In this document: piece by piece, positions 10,736 through 21,563 of the stretch
How the letters are laid out: each line of letters starts with the position of its first letter
Position numbering within the stretch: position 1 is the stretch's first letter
Translations under genes and position numbers: made by a program
Source of the DNA: Nothopassalora personata
Taxonomy: Eukaryota > Ascomycota > Dothideomycetes > Mycosphaerellales > Mycosphaerellaceae
DNA: 64,000 nt
Direction of reading: 5' to 3'
Assembly (NCBI GenBank): GCA_033816765.1
Contig: CM066293.1
Span: 744,001-808,000, forward strand
The notes under the pieces: generated by a model
What the model saw: the letters and a program-made list of their open reading frames with translations, nothing else
What the model was told of the DNA's origin: nothing
Database searches by the model: none

Positions 10736-10838
10736 AATTCTGCGCTGGTCCTGTATCCTCATCTCGACATTATTATTCCAGCCATTACATACGAGATCCA
10801 TTATCGAGCCACCTACGCTCCTCACCTTGACCCCAGAC

Positions 10839-11761
10839 TCACTCTCCATCCTCCACATCGTCAACAGACGCGCTGTGGTATCCATTCTTGGCCTTCTCAA
10901 TGAGGTTGCTTGGCGCGCTTGACAGACCGGAGCTCTTGGAACAGCTCTTACTCTTCTCCTGGGGTCATCGTCAGCTCACCTCCGACTCCTGGCCCTTCGC
11001 CCTCACCTAGGATGACTTACCGGTGACGTAGCCCGAGACAGACTCTTCGCACCGCTGTGCACAGCCTCTCTCACTTTCTCACCAACGGCACCAGCCACTT
11101 CTTTCACTGGCGACGCGATGGATCCACTCTTCTTTGGCGAGGACTTGCTTGGGCTCTGAGACTTGCTCGTAGTCTTCGAAGTGTTCGAGGTCGCGGACTG
11201 ATTGCTTCCGCGCTGCTTCTTCTCGGCTGGTGCTTGCTCAGGTACCTCGTCCTCATCAGCATCATCGGCGTCGCGCTTGCGTTTACCATCCTTCTTTGGG
11301 CTGGAAATAATACCAGTCGACTCCGTCTCAGCAGGTGCTTGGTGCTTATTCGTCTTGCCCTTGCCCTTGCCCTTCGTAGTCGTGGTCTTCTTAGGCTTTG
11401 GCGGAGGAGTGTTATCTCCCTTCCTGGGCCCAGCCCTCTTGGGTTTGGGTTCCTCGGCAGGGACAGCATCGGCTTTGGCTGTGGGCTTTTTGGCTGTGCT
11501 CTTCTTGGTCGCTGGCTTCTTCGTGGTGGCCTTGGTTGTGGTCGCCTTCTTGGTCACAGCACCCTCCTTAGTGGTGGCCGCAGTCGTGGCCTTCTTGGTA
11601 GTAATCTTCTTCGGCTTGGCCGTGCCCTGAGCCTCAGTAGTCGTTGGACCTTCAGCAGGACGGTGTGTTGGTGCGGTTGTCCGCCTCTTTTGCTCGCCCA
11701 CGTCCCTGGCTGGTCTGGGACGTTTCGTTCTGGGCGGTAGCGCCGCCTTTGCTTTCGCCAT
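10839..11761 (-). CDS. Lysine-rich low-complexity basic protein, probably nuclear
   Basis: Two exons: 11021-11761 and 10839-10958. The 62-bp intron (10959-11020; GTAAGT to CCCCAG) is phase 0. Reading through it instead gives a stop 5 codons later, while splicing adds 39 residues ending in SVDDVEDGE. The 286-residue product is almost wholly Lys, Ala, Thr, Pro and Ser: repeated KK-A/T-T blocks at 50-110, an acidic KRKRDADDADEDE-type patch at about 165 and a Ser-rich tail. The composition resembles the tails of linker histones, but no winged-helix H1 domain is visible. The bipartite basic runs suggest nuclear entry. Its role is unknown; a chromatin- or RNA-binding accessory is an inference from composition only. 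Confidence 0.7.
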
Positions 11762-12149
11762 GCTGACTGCTGCTTTGGTCCTATTTTCTCGTCAATGTGA
11801 GATCTTCAGAATTGTAGGACAGACATGACCTGACTTCCAATCTCTGTCTCGCAGGGCGAAGACTTTGGCCTCAGTGGTACGTCTTAGAAGAAGATTTGCG
11901 TGAAAGAGCAGAACCTCGACGAAGCTCGAACAGTATCAAGGTCACAGAAAACAACAAAGCTCAACAAATCCAAACGTTCGTTTTCATACACGTCTATGTA
12001 AAAGAGCGTCATTGTTTACCTCCCTGTTTTGGGTGCCATCCCTACGGAATGTGCATGCACGGACTCCATCCACAACGCCCTCAACTTCATTTGCTTTTGA
12101 ACGTGCTACATTCCTGGTCGCATTATAATCGTGAGACCACACGCTTCCA
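11762..12149. other. Intergenic; no gene
   Basis: This is the upstream region of the lysine-rich gene and the 3' flank of GDH2. No conserved reading frame is present. Confidence 0.5.
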
Positions 12150-15100
12150 TTATGCTTTTTCGCCATTCGTCAAATGAGCCATGCGCAGGTTCATGAATGC
12201 AAAGAAGCTGACGGGTGAAGCTGAGATGCCCATGCTGTAGATGAAGCGGCTGGCGAGGAAGCTGCCGAAGATGGCGCGGAGGTAAGATTCAGGGACCTGC
12301 AACGCTTGTTAGTAACTGATGGGACATCACGATGATCAACGAGTACTTACCCGCTCGAGAATCTCCTCTAGGCCGACCTTCTGCAGAAGCAGGTTCGGTA
12401 GCGCATCGTTCAGTACACTTCTTCGAAGGCTGATGTTGTCCCACAAAGTAGTGCTTTGTAGCTCCTCGTCCATCTTCGTGATCGCGTTGCTGAGCTGATC
12501 ACTGAGGACGCTTCGTGCAATGCCGGTCTGTTCATGCTCCCTCCAGATCGCCTCGAACTCCAATCGCGCGTTCTCCTGGATGATCTTCTGTACCTGTCGC
12601 ACGTAGTCCTGGTAGAACTGTGGTACTGTGCCATCCTTGTGCACGCACATGTTCTCCAAGAAGCTCTCGTCATCAAAGGACAAAGACGCCAGGACTTCAA
12701 GAGATGAGCTGGTGACACCACCCTTGTTCGCCGATGCATCCTTGAACACAATACAGCCGGCCTTCTCCAGACGCAACTTGGCTTCTTGTGTGATGAAGAG
12801 GTTTGCACCCTCCACAATGTATGAGATGATCGATTTGCCCTCCGAGATCAGCTTGGCTGCGCTCGGGAAGTCGATCGATTCTGGTCGTCCACCACAAGGC
12901 ACGAAGACATCGTATTTTTCGTTGTCGCTGCTCCTCAGGTGGAAAGTATTACGGAAGGTCGTGCCGTTGTTGACAATTTCACCAGACGGCAGGGTCACGT
13001 TGTTCTCCTCGACCAGCACACGGTACCCTGCAGGAGAGAGCTTCGTGGTGTCGTAGTGGACGATCATCTTGCGCTCCTTGGCGAGGCGTACCAGCTCGTC
13101 CTTGTTCAAGCCATGCGGGTCGACGAGCACACCGGAGCCGTCCACAATGGCGCAGTACTTCTCTGATCCGAGCAAGATTTCGTTCGAGCCAAGATCCCCA
13201 TCTGGACCGCCAGTCTGTAGCTTTCTGACTTGGCTCTCCTCCAGGTGAAGCTTCCTGTAGATGCCTTTGACGTACTCTCGGACCGACAACGTGGTCATGC
13301 CGTATGCATCGTGTGGAATACCACCCAGCTTGGGTGACTTTCCGGTGAAGAAAGACTTCCACCATGGTGCGCCGCGTACTCGTGCGTGCTCTGTCGCCCA
13401 GTCCACAAGGTCAGCTGTGTTCTCGTCTGGACCCATGAACAAGATCTCTTCCTTCCCGTGCAAGTCAACGATAGGATCCTTGATGCCCGGACTTGTAGGC
13501 GGGAGGAGAAGATCCATGATCGAATCAATGTACTTTTCAAAAGCTACAGTCGTCTTGTCTTGGTGCTCGATATCGAGCAGAACGACACCCTTGCTGCCCC
13601 CTTCGGGAATGTCCTTGTTCTTACGTTGCTGCGTGTTGGCCAAGTTGTAGTTCTCATCGAACAAGGATCGGGCGTTGATGGCGTACGCCTCTCGACTCCT
13701 AGACTTGACAATACGAATACCACCACGTGCGATATCTCTGAAACGAAGATGAAATCCTCTGAACTCTGAGCTGATGACCAGGAACATGCCGTACAGGGGT
13801 TGCGGGTACTCCTCGATCGGCAGGAACGAAGGGTTCAGACGGAAGCTCAAAGCGACCTTGGTGGGTGTGTAGAAGTTGGTCTTCAGCACAGCATTGTTGA
13901 AAACACGGAAAGCAGTCATCACCATGTTGTGATGCTCGTTGATGACAGTCTTGGAGATGGCCTCCTTCAACTCATCATCAGTGAGAACTCGCTCGACTTT
14001 CATTCGGAGGTAGGAGAGTGTTGGGAGAAAGTCGTCCTGCTCGCCTCGTGTTTGGACGTAATGAGTGTTGGCGAATGAGAGGTAAAGAGAGCGAATGAGG
14101 TCGGGATACTGGTTGATGATCTCAAGGATGTAGTCGGCGGTGAAAGTCTCGGTTCGCAGACGCTTCTTGAGCTTCGTGAGAAGTTCAGCGTGTACGCTGT
14201 TGCTTGTGTCGAGAAGTGTTCTGAGTGTGTTGTACTCGCCTCCAAGTCTGTTCAAAAAGTGCTGCACAAACACCCAGACGCAGTGAGCGTAGATAGCCTC
14301 CTGCAGCGAAAGACGGCCACTGTTGAAATGTGCTTGGAACTTGTTCTGCGGAATGCAGTAGAGGAGCGAGATCTCCTTCGTCACCTGGTGAATGCTGGCC
14401 TCAATGGGTGGGTGCTTGGGGTCGATGCCTGTCGTGCTGGGTCGCAAGTAGATCGACATGATGGTGATGCCGTTGCTGAACTGCTCAACATACTTCCTCG
14501 ACGATGTCAGGGCGTAGTAGTGGTATAGGTCACTTAGAGCGGCGAAGAGACCAAGTGCGGTGCCCTGCTTGAAGCCAACCACGAGTCTCTTCTCGCGCGA
14601 ACCTTCGACATCGTACATGCTAATGACCGGTCCTGTCCTTATCACAACAGCGTCCATGATCTCCTGGTAGATGTCCCGTGTGTTCTTGGTGGTCTTGAGC
14701 AAGAAGCGCTCGTCTCCAAGTTCTTCTACCCGCTTCTCGTCTGCAGCTGGATTCTTGTTCTTGAAGCTCGATTGATAGACGAAGTAGCATCTCAGGGATT
14801 GATCGTGCCCCCCAGGAATCTTGCTGGGCGATCGGAACGACTCAACGCGGTAGCTGTTCAGGCCTCTGCTGCCGTCCAGGTACTTCTGCTCAAGCCTCGT
14901 CTCAAAGTGCGAGCCGTCTAGCGCAGTGATACCCGGCACGCTGGTGTCAATGTAGACGGCATGATCGGTGGCTTCCTTGTCCAGGCGGATCTCGAGCTTC
15001 TTGTCGTCTCTTGCGTAGGCAGCCACCTTGGCCGCGTACAGCGAGTGGACATGACTGACAATCGCCTCAACAGTCTCTGTGCTGAAGTACATGTCGTCAA

Positions 15101-15419
15101 TGCCAAGCTCGTTGTAGAACCACTTGGTCTCCGCCTCGACCAAGTCACCTGGAATGAAGCCCTTCTCTTCCACCTGGTCCATGACCTCATCCATCTGCTG
15201 CGACTTGCCCTCGAACTTGGGCGCCACATAGCCGGAGCCCTTCTCGTGCAGGACTCGGTGAGGCAAAGCTCCTGGCAGGCCCAGGTGCGTCGGCTGCGGT
15301 GAAGGCTGGCGTTCGGGTGTCCTCACTACGTGATCTAGAAGCTTGTTCTTCGGTGCTTCGCCGTTCGTGAGGCCGTCCACTGCGCCATTGGCAACGCCGT
15401 TTGCTTGTGTGTCCGCCAT
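12150..15419 (-). CDS. GDH2: NAD-specific glutamate dehydrogenase, large fungal type
   Basis: It deaminates glutamate oxidatively to 2-oxoglutarate and ammonium with NAD+. Two exons: 12351-15419 and 12150-12296. The 54-bp intron (12297-12350) has donor GTAAGT, branch TTACTAAC and acceptor TTGCAG. Splicing replaces a premature stop with VPESYLRAIFGSFLASR and the full C-terminus. The protein has 1,071 residues, typical of the 115-120 kDa fungal enzyme. Family landmarks are the N-terminal PGALPHRVLHEKGSGYVAPK, a long regulatory region, and the catalytic Glu/Leu/Phe/Val dehydrogenase core with ARGGIRIVKSR and the PEGGSKGVVLLD loop (about residue 610). The NAD-binding part contains CGGRPESIDFPSA. 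The start MADTQANG is the first ATG in frame. With P5CDH and AAT nearby it completes a route from proline to 2-oxoglutarate. Confidence 0.95.
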
Positions 15420-17182
15420 ACTGACGGATTCTCGTGGTGGACTTCCGAACTGGTACAGGAGGGTTTGCGATGGCTGTGACCAAACGTTAGAGCTCGAGAG
15501 GACTCGTTCGCAGTGAGTCTGCCGATGAAGATGAACCAAGGCGAAGATGGCCCAACGATCTCTGCACCGCCTCCAGCAGAGTTGGCGTCTCAGCTATATC
15601 GAGGCGGAGCTGACGACCTACCTCCTACCTTCCTTCTCGTTCCTGTGGCGCGCGCGTCTGAAACCTCCCGTGCCTCGTGTGCGTATCTTCAGCCAACGCC
15701 CTTTGGTCGGGGAAAAGGTTACAGCCTTTAAAGACGCAGACGGAAAGGCGGCCGTGGAGAAAATGGCTCAGCAGCGGCCACGCCTACAGCCAGCTATATA
15801 ACGCAACAGCTGTATACATGCACGATGGGGTAAAAATTACTTGAGAGTCGCCTGGAATCGGCTTAGAGAGCAAAGGTAGCCAGGCGTGCGTGTACCTGAT
15901 CTAGCCTGTTCCGCGCTAGTTCTGTGCCGCCGATCATTCTGAGAGGCCGTGCCGTCGGTATAGTTCTAAGAGCTTGCAAGCTTGCAAGGTTCCTGCATCA
16001 TCAGACCAGCGGCATGACCGGTACAGTGTACAGTAGGCGCGAAAGCGGACGCCAAGCCGTTGGAATCGAATGGCCTCGTGATGGCGAAGGAACTGTCTTT
16101 GTGTGATCACGCCTTAAGTGCGGGCATGACCAGGAGAATGCTTCTGATACGCACAGCCCGTCCGTACCCTCCGCAACCCTCGAAGCAGCGCCAGCACATT
16201 CATCTCGCGCTTACGGGGGCATGACCATCATCAACCCGTGGACGACACTGAAGGACGAACCGCGATGTGTGTTGGACCTATCAGAGGCACGTTGTATCTG
16301 CTGAAGGTCCGTGACTGCTAGACTAGTATCCCGTAGTAACCCGAGTGAACAGAGAGACATGCTTTTGCTTCAGTAGAGAGCAACATGTTTCGACAGTCGC
16401 TGTAAACGTGAACGCATGCAGAGACGGGATCAATGTCATCGCCGGCCATTGGACCTGACGATGAGATGACGATGAGCTTGAGCAGAAGTAATACAGCTGG
16501 GTCGATGGCAAGCCGATTGTTGTTCTGCAAAGCCTACACGTAAGACTGAGTTCGCTGTCTTCGGAGTCGGATACAGCGAACAATTCAGCGGTGATGACAT
16601 CGGCGAGCATCGGAAACTGATCAAACACAAACGCCCTCGATTGCTCCGCTGATATTCCGCGCTCGAGCGTCAAAGTGAAGATTCTGCAGACGGTGCAGAA
16701 GACCTTGGATATGGAATGTATCGATGGTGGAGGGCGCGTGCTGCACCGCAATACAGGAAGGAGAGAGGCAGGTAAGCGAAGACGTGGAAATTTGATGGGG
16801 ACAGCGGCTTGCGACATACCAGATGGCGATGCTCGCTCACATCGCTATAACATGGTTTCCGTAGCGAGCAATGTGTTGCTTCGGAAGCATCAGGCCAGGC
16901 GTTGAGGCAATGCCACGGACTAAGCGCCAAGGCATCGATTGACAGCTTCCGGCTGTTTGACACCAGCCGTATGGATCAAATGGACGCCAGTAGTTGAGCC
17001 AGACAGCTCGTCCTCCTGAGCTCACCGTCGCAACGCCAGCCGCGCCCCGGATCAGGCGCTTCAACGTTGATGCACAGCGTTACCTATCGACAGTAACCAT
17101 GTCCGGGACCAGGGACCTCGATGAGATTCGGCAGCCATCTGGTGACCTTCACCACCAAGTAAGATGAGCCACAAGTTGCCCG
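15420..17182. other. Gene-poor 1.76-kb stretch
   Basis: It contains the GDH2 upstream region and then short overlapping open frames on both strands (for example 16323-16817, minus) without ATG-led conserved motifs or paired splice sites. No RNA gene or repeat was recognised. Confidence 0.45.
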
Positions 17183-18010
17183 ATGCCAGAACGTGCTGAC
17201 GAGAAGCAGGCGTACAAGGAATCTTCAATCACACCACTACGATATGTCGACTACATTGCCGCCTTCCCATTCCGCTTCCTTGATCTCCCAGGAGAGATAA
17301 GGAACAAGATATACGAGCTCGTTCTGCCCTATAACGACAACTCCTGGTGCGTCAAAGGCGAAAATGCGTGCGAGATACTTCATTCTAACAAGCACAGTCC
17401 CGCCAAGCATCGCACCGCACTTCTCCGAGCATGTCGACAGACCCACGAGGAAGGCGCACCCATATTCTACCTCCTCAGCTCCATGACTCTGAAAGTCAGC
17501 GTTTTCCGAGATAACTACGTCGAACAAGCCCCTCTTACATTTCGGTGCACGTTCGACGGCGACATTCGACTGCGAGAAAGCACTGCCCTGAATCTCTACA
17601 CGTGCCTCGACAAATGCAATGAGTTGGCAGGCCTGAAGAACATCAGGAACGTCACGATAGTCGTCGTGAAAACGCTCCACCTCGGATCTGAGGCATGGCT
17701 TGCTTTCTTCACGTACTTCGCGCAGGCTGCTTGCAGGCTCAGAAGGCTTCGAATCCAACAGAGGTCGACTGACGATTGGTGGCACAAGGATCCCGACAAG
17801 GTGGCTTCGACACTTTCGCCTTTGAGGAAATGCATTCCATATGGATGCCTGGTTTACCTCGAGGGCTTTGTCATAGCCAGCTATAAGGCGGTGATTAAGC
17901 AGCTGGGGCTTCGCAATGTCAATGATTCCGGGGTGAAGCTGTTTAGAGTCTGGAATGCTATGCTGTCGAAGTATGAGTGGGTGCCGCGGCAGTGTCTGAG
18001 TTCGGAGTGA
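17183..18010 (+). CDS. F-box-like/2EXR-type protein of the Dothideomycete expanded family
   Basis: A single-exon gene of 275 residues beginning MPERADEK. Residues 30-48 (FRFLDLPGEIRNKIYELVL) match the short F-box-like motif L-P-E-I-R-x-x-I-Y-E-L that heads large families of fungal proteins. It is followed by a CRQTHEEGAPIFY segment, the second conserved block of this family. The remainder is variable, with a hydrophobic IRNVTIVVV strand near 155. Such proteins are usually of unknown function; an adaptor role in ubiquitin ligases is suggested only by the F-box-like motif. A decayed relative lies directly downstream. Confidence 0.75.
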   Translation: MPERADEKQAYKESSITPLRYVDYIAAFPFRFLDLPGEIRNKIYELVLPYNDNSWCVKGENACEILHSNKHSPAKHRTALLRACRQTHEEGAPIFYLLSSMTLKVSVFRDNYVEQAPLTFRCTFDGDIRLRESTALNLYTCLDKCNELAGLKNIRNVTIVVVKTLHLGSEAWLAFFTYFAQAACRLRRLRIQQRSTDDWWHKDPDKVASTLSPLRKCIPYGCLVYLEGFVIASYKAVIKQLGLRNVNDSGVKLFRVWNAMLSKYEWVPRQCLSSE

Positions 18011-18134
18011 TCTGGAAGTTGGTAATTTCCAGAGAAATCCAGAGGGGTCTCCAGGCACAAGTAAAGCTAGCTCGCAGATATGAGCCATTGTAATTGAATC
18101 ATCGCATTGGTTACCAGATTTCATTCTTGAATCA

Positions 18135-18630
18135 ATGTTCGACTATGCTGATCCCACTGCCAACAAGATGAAGAGACCAAAGACCCATAGTAAATCTCTG
18201 CGCATCAAAGAGCTCCAAACCCATGCCTGTAACTACAAATCCCTTCCCACCACCGAGCTCTGCGACCTCATCAGACAACGCACCAGGTCCCCTTCACTCA
18301 CGAACTATCCACCATCCTAACACTTCACAGCAAAATCGACACTGGCTCCTAATCCGCCTCAACATGCTAGACAGCACCGCCACCTTCCGCTTCCCGGACC
18401 CTTCCCCAAGGCTCAGACACCTCATCTACACCCTAGTCCTGACCCACGACCGAACTTCGAAGCATCTTGCTATTTCAAACGACCAAAACACCAAGATCCG
18501 GGACACTGAAATTGTGACCCCGGTCAGAGAACCGCACGGCTCTCCTCAGAGCATCTCGACAAACGGACACGGAAGGCAAGTGGATCTTCAATCGCTGCTC
18601 GCGAATAGCGCTGGAGGTCCAAGCCAGTGA
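18135..18630 (+). pseudogene. Decayed relative of the F-box-like family
   Basis: A first frame (from 18135) has an N-terminal helix-rich segment, LRIKELQTHACNYKSL. After a stop, a second frame (+1) holds FRFPDPSPRLRHLIYTLVL, which parallels the FRFLDLPGEIRNKIYELVL motif of the gene upstream. A branch-like CTAAC and acceptor CACAG at about 18318-18330 could hint at an intron, but no donor in the right phase is evident. The conserved CRQTH block is missing. Most likely a frameshifted, truncated paralogue. Confidence 0.35.
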
Positions 18631-19589
18631 CCAGAAATAATTGCCAGAATCGTTGTTGGACCCGAATCCGCCGGAAAGACTACAGATGGGTCTTCAAGCA
18701 CGACGCGTTGGCGAGGTTCTGCAGGGAACGACAATAATGGCGCGCTGTACAAATGTCCCAAACTGGCTGGACTCACTACTGTCCTGAATCTAACAATTCA
18801 TCTATCCTACCTTGAGCACGGCCCAGAGGCATGCCAAACCATGGGTAGCCTGAGCCTGCGATAGATAGTGCATAGAGGGAGTGCCTGTCAGAGGCGGTGC
18901 TTTTGGCCAGTACGTAGGCCTTGAGATCGATCTCCACGACCGCCATACCGATCGCAGATTTCCAGCTATCTTGAGTAAGCGATCGGTACGACCCGCTCGA
19001 AGTCTAGTAGAATCGGAACTTGATCTTCCCGTGTCGAACAGCGGCTGAGTCGATGTGGCGTAGTCCCTTAAAAGTCGGTGGCACTCAAACCTCGACGCTG
19101 AGGTGACCGCTCTGTCGCCTGTTAGAGCCTCCCGCATTCGACGGACGTGTGCGTGACAGGGGTCTTGGATGAGTGCGAAGTCGCGATAAAGCGATGTACG
19201 GGGGTCGGGAAATGTCGCAAAAAGGAGGTGCCGTTGTGGAAGGCTTTGATGGCGATGTTTTGCCTGAATGATTGCTTTTGCGGCGTCTTTGTGAGGTATT
19301 CTCAAGGTATCACACCAGTGCATATTGCAATATGCGAGTCGGAAGAGGAAAAACGAGGCTCCTGATGACCGTGGCAGTAGTGACTTGCTTGGAGCTCGGC
19401 CTGACAAGACCACGTCAGGTAGATGCGAAGGTTTCAGGACGAGATAGCCATTGGCTAATGGTATGGACAAGGATTCGAAGTCATTAAGTCATGCCGTACA
19501 CTAATGCCGTTCATTCTGTGAGTACAGCCTGTGCAAACGCAGCCAATCATCGGGCAACTCAAGCATGCGTGAACTCCACCGCGATGATA
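18631..19589. other. No recognisable gene
   Basis: One long frame on the minus strand (18802-19470) lacks an ATG near its 5' end and has no motif. I regard it as chance. Nothing else was seen. Confidence 0.45.
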
Positions 19590-20057
19590 TCATGCCATCA
19601 CGGAGTCTCTTTGCTTCTTCACACGATCGTCGTCGTAGACATGCGCCGCCTCGACAAGCTCACCACAAGGAAGGCCGATCATGAACGTCGGGCTGAGCAC
19701 GCTCGGCATGTTCGTCTGCAAGTCTATCTTCAGGAATCTGACCTTGGGGTCATCTACGGCGGGGCGTTCGGAGGTGATCTTGCGAGGGTCCTTGACCTGC
19801 TGCGAGAAGTGCAGTCGCTCCTCGTACGACAGTGTGGGAATGGCATCGACCTTTGTCGGCAATTTTGGTTGCCAGGAATCAACTCTGCCCAGGCGAGCAT
19901 TGGGAAACAGCTCCGCCAAGGGCAGTGGTGGCAATGACTTCACATTGGAAGGTTGCTGATAGAGTGGTGAATGCGTGGCGCACAGCGCGGGTTTCCGAGG
20001 AGTGGATGGCCTGATCTTATCACGTGATGAGCATGACTTCTGTTTAGCAGAAGGCAT
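19590..20057 (-). CDS. Hypothetical protein, 155 residues
   Basis: An ATG-started frame, basic at the N-terminus (SAKQKSCSSRDK) and rich in Pro and Leu in the middle (SLPPLPLAELFP). It contains VRFLKIDLQTNMPSV and ends in an Asp/Arg-rich tail. No known domain, signal peptide or membrane segment is visible. It could be a small species- or genus-level gene or a chance frame; no intron evidence helps. Confidence 0.35.
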   Translation of the reverse strand: MPSAKQKSCSSRDKIRPSTPRKPALCATHSPLYQQPSNVKSLPPLPLAELFPNARLGRVDSWQPKLPTKVDAIPTLSYEERLHFSQQVKDPRKITSERPAVDDPKVRFLKIDLQTNMPSVLSPTFMIGLPCGELVEAAHVYDDDRVKKQRDSVMA

Positions 20058-20707
20058 GGCGAGCGTAAGGTGGTGGAGTCAAGCTGGCAACACTTCAGAA
20101 CCTCACAGCTAGTGAGAGTCGTGATGGTGATGCGCAGCGGATGACTCGATGCTGTGCCGCAATCGCTCTGCTATGCCACGTAGATCTGGAGTCCAGCTCG
20201 AATGATGTAATGCCGGCAGGACGTTTGGATACTCGGTGAATCTCGCAAACACTCTTCAGTCGATAGGGTGATAATGACAGTGCTTCCCACTGTTATGGCC
20301 GGCGGCGGCAGCGATGATGACAATGCAGCATCAGATATAGCTGAGGCGAAGCCTGATGGTGTCCAACGGTCTGCGATGCCACTTGTAAGCCTCTTCAGGC
20401 CGACCACAGGGACCAATGAGCGATACCGTCGTGTGGTGACAGTATAATCAGGAAGATGGAGGAAAGGTGACAGGAGGGCGAAGATAAACGGTGGGGTGTG
20501 TCCGGAACCCTGCAGGGGAGCACATGCGTGAGCCCTGTCACGTGACCAGACTCTGCCTAAAGCACTCAACCCATAGCCCCATCGCTTTCGGCTGATACGA
20601 GGTCATGGCTCCTGGCAGCCATATTCCAGTCCAGCACTGCGACCGTAGCAGTCAAAGGAGGTGTTGCAATCCAGCATGGTCGGAGAATGCCAAGACATCG
20701 GTCCAGC
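20058..20707. other. Intergenic; no gene
   Basis: Between the hypothetical gene and the 3' end of IMP3. A 132-codon minus-strand frame at 20171-20569 has no recognisable feature. Confidence 0.45.
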
Positions 20708-21322
20708 TCAGAGTAGGTCGAAGTCGTCCAGCCTGTCCCGGTACTTCATGATGTTCCTCTTGATCTTGGAGGAGTCAACCCACGTTACAAAGTCTTCCAT
20801 GTTCCTCGTCACGAGGAAGGCACTGTCGGTCACAACTTCGGTGCCTACTCTCACATGACCTGTCATGCACTGTCAGTATCTTCACAGACCACCATGCTGC
20901 CTCTATGCCATACCTTGTTCGATGAAGCGATTCGCCGCAGATACCGTCTCGGCCATCCGTAATCTTGTCATGACCACACCCAGGCGCCTGCGACAGAAGG
21001 CAGACACTGTGATCTTCTTCTCCACATCTGACAGCTTCCCTCCAGTATCGCCGTGTCCCAGCAGGCCCATATCATGTAGCTTGTCCAGCAACTTGCCCTC
21101 CTGCGATCGTCGGAATGGAGACTCGGGAGGCAGCAGTGCTATGCGGTGCGCCAGATGTCGAAGCTTGCCAGCCAGGCGGTTGTACGCCGAGTAGTCGGAC
21201 GGCTTGGAGATGGAGTATCGTCGCAGGACTGCGGCGCTGCGATGTTGGTCATCTGACGGATAGTTGACGAAGTCGACCTTCCGAAGCAATTTCTGCTCAT
21301 GATGCTTGAGTTTGCGCACCAT
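20708..21322 (-). CDS. IMP3: U3 small nucleolar RNP protein Imp3 (S4-like)
   Basis: A component of the SSU processome that binds U3 snoRNA and promotes its pairing with pre-18S rRNA in the nucleolus. Two exons: 20914-21322 and 20708-20859. The 54-bp intron (20860-20913; GTATGG to GACAG) is phase 1 and restores IEQG-HVRVG, the core of the S4 RNA-binding domain. The 186-residue product matches the family length (about 183-184). The start was chosen at [18 protein letters not shown], the highly conserved N-terminus; an upstream in-frame ATG at 21361 would add 13 unconserved residues. Further family blocks are [19 protein letters not shown] and the C-terminal [16 protein letters not shown] ending in DDFDLL. 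It shares a 241-bp divergent promoter with HIS7. Confidence 0.96.
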
Positions 21323-21563
21323 CGTGACGGATTGGCAGGGCGACGTGCGAGAGACGTCCAAATCGCTGCGAAAAACTGATGTCGAACTTGTGCCCTTGCG
21401 ACCGAAAAAGCTGCTAGTCCCGATATAGCGCTAGCGTCCAGCGATAACAACTCTAATCCGCAGTGACGAACAGTCACCAACATTTTTCGGGGGAGGCATT
21501 GACATCGATATCGACAATCAACATCTCGACTGGTCGTTGCATAGCGTCTATACCGTTGTCAAC
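21323..21563. promoter_or_regulatory. Compact divergent promoter of IMP3 and HIS7
   Basis: Only 241 bp separate the two start codons, so both transcripts must initiate here. No full TGASTCA (Gcn4/CpcA) site was found. An imperfect inverted pair GTGACGAACAGTCAC at about 21462-21476 lies about 90 bp before the HIS7 start. Confidence 0.4.

Noticed and set aside
15513..15801. Plus-strand frames upstream of GDH2
   Set aside because: Overlapping short frames in a promoter region without conserved features.
18802..19470. 222-codon minus-strand frame
   Set aside because: No ATG near the 5' end, no domain and no splice support.
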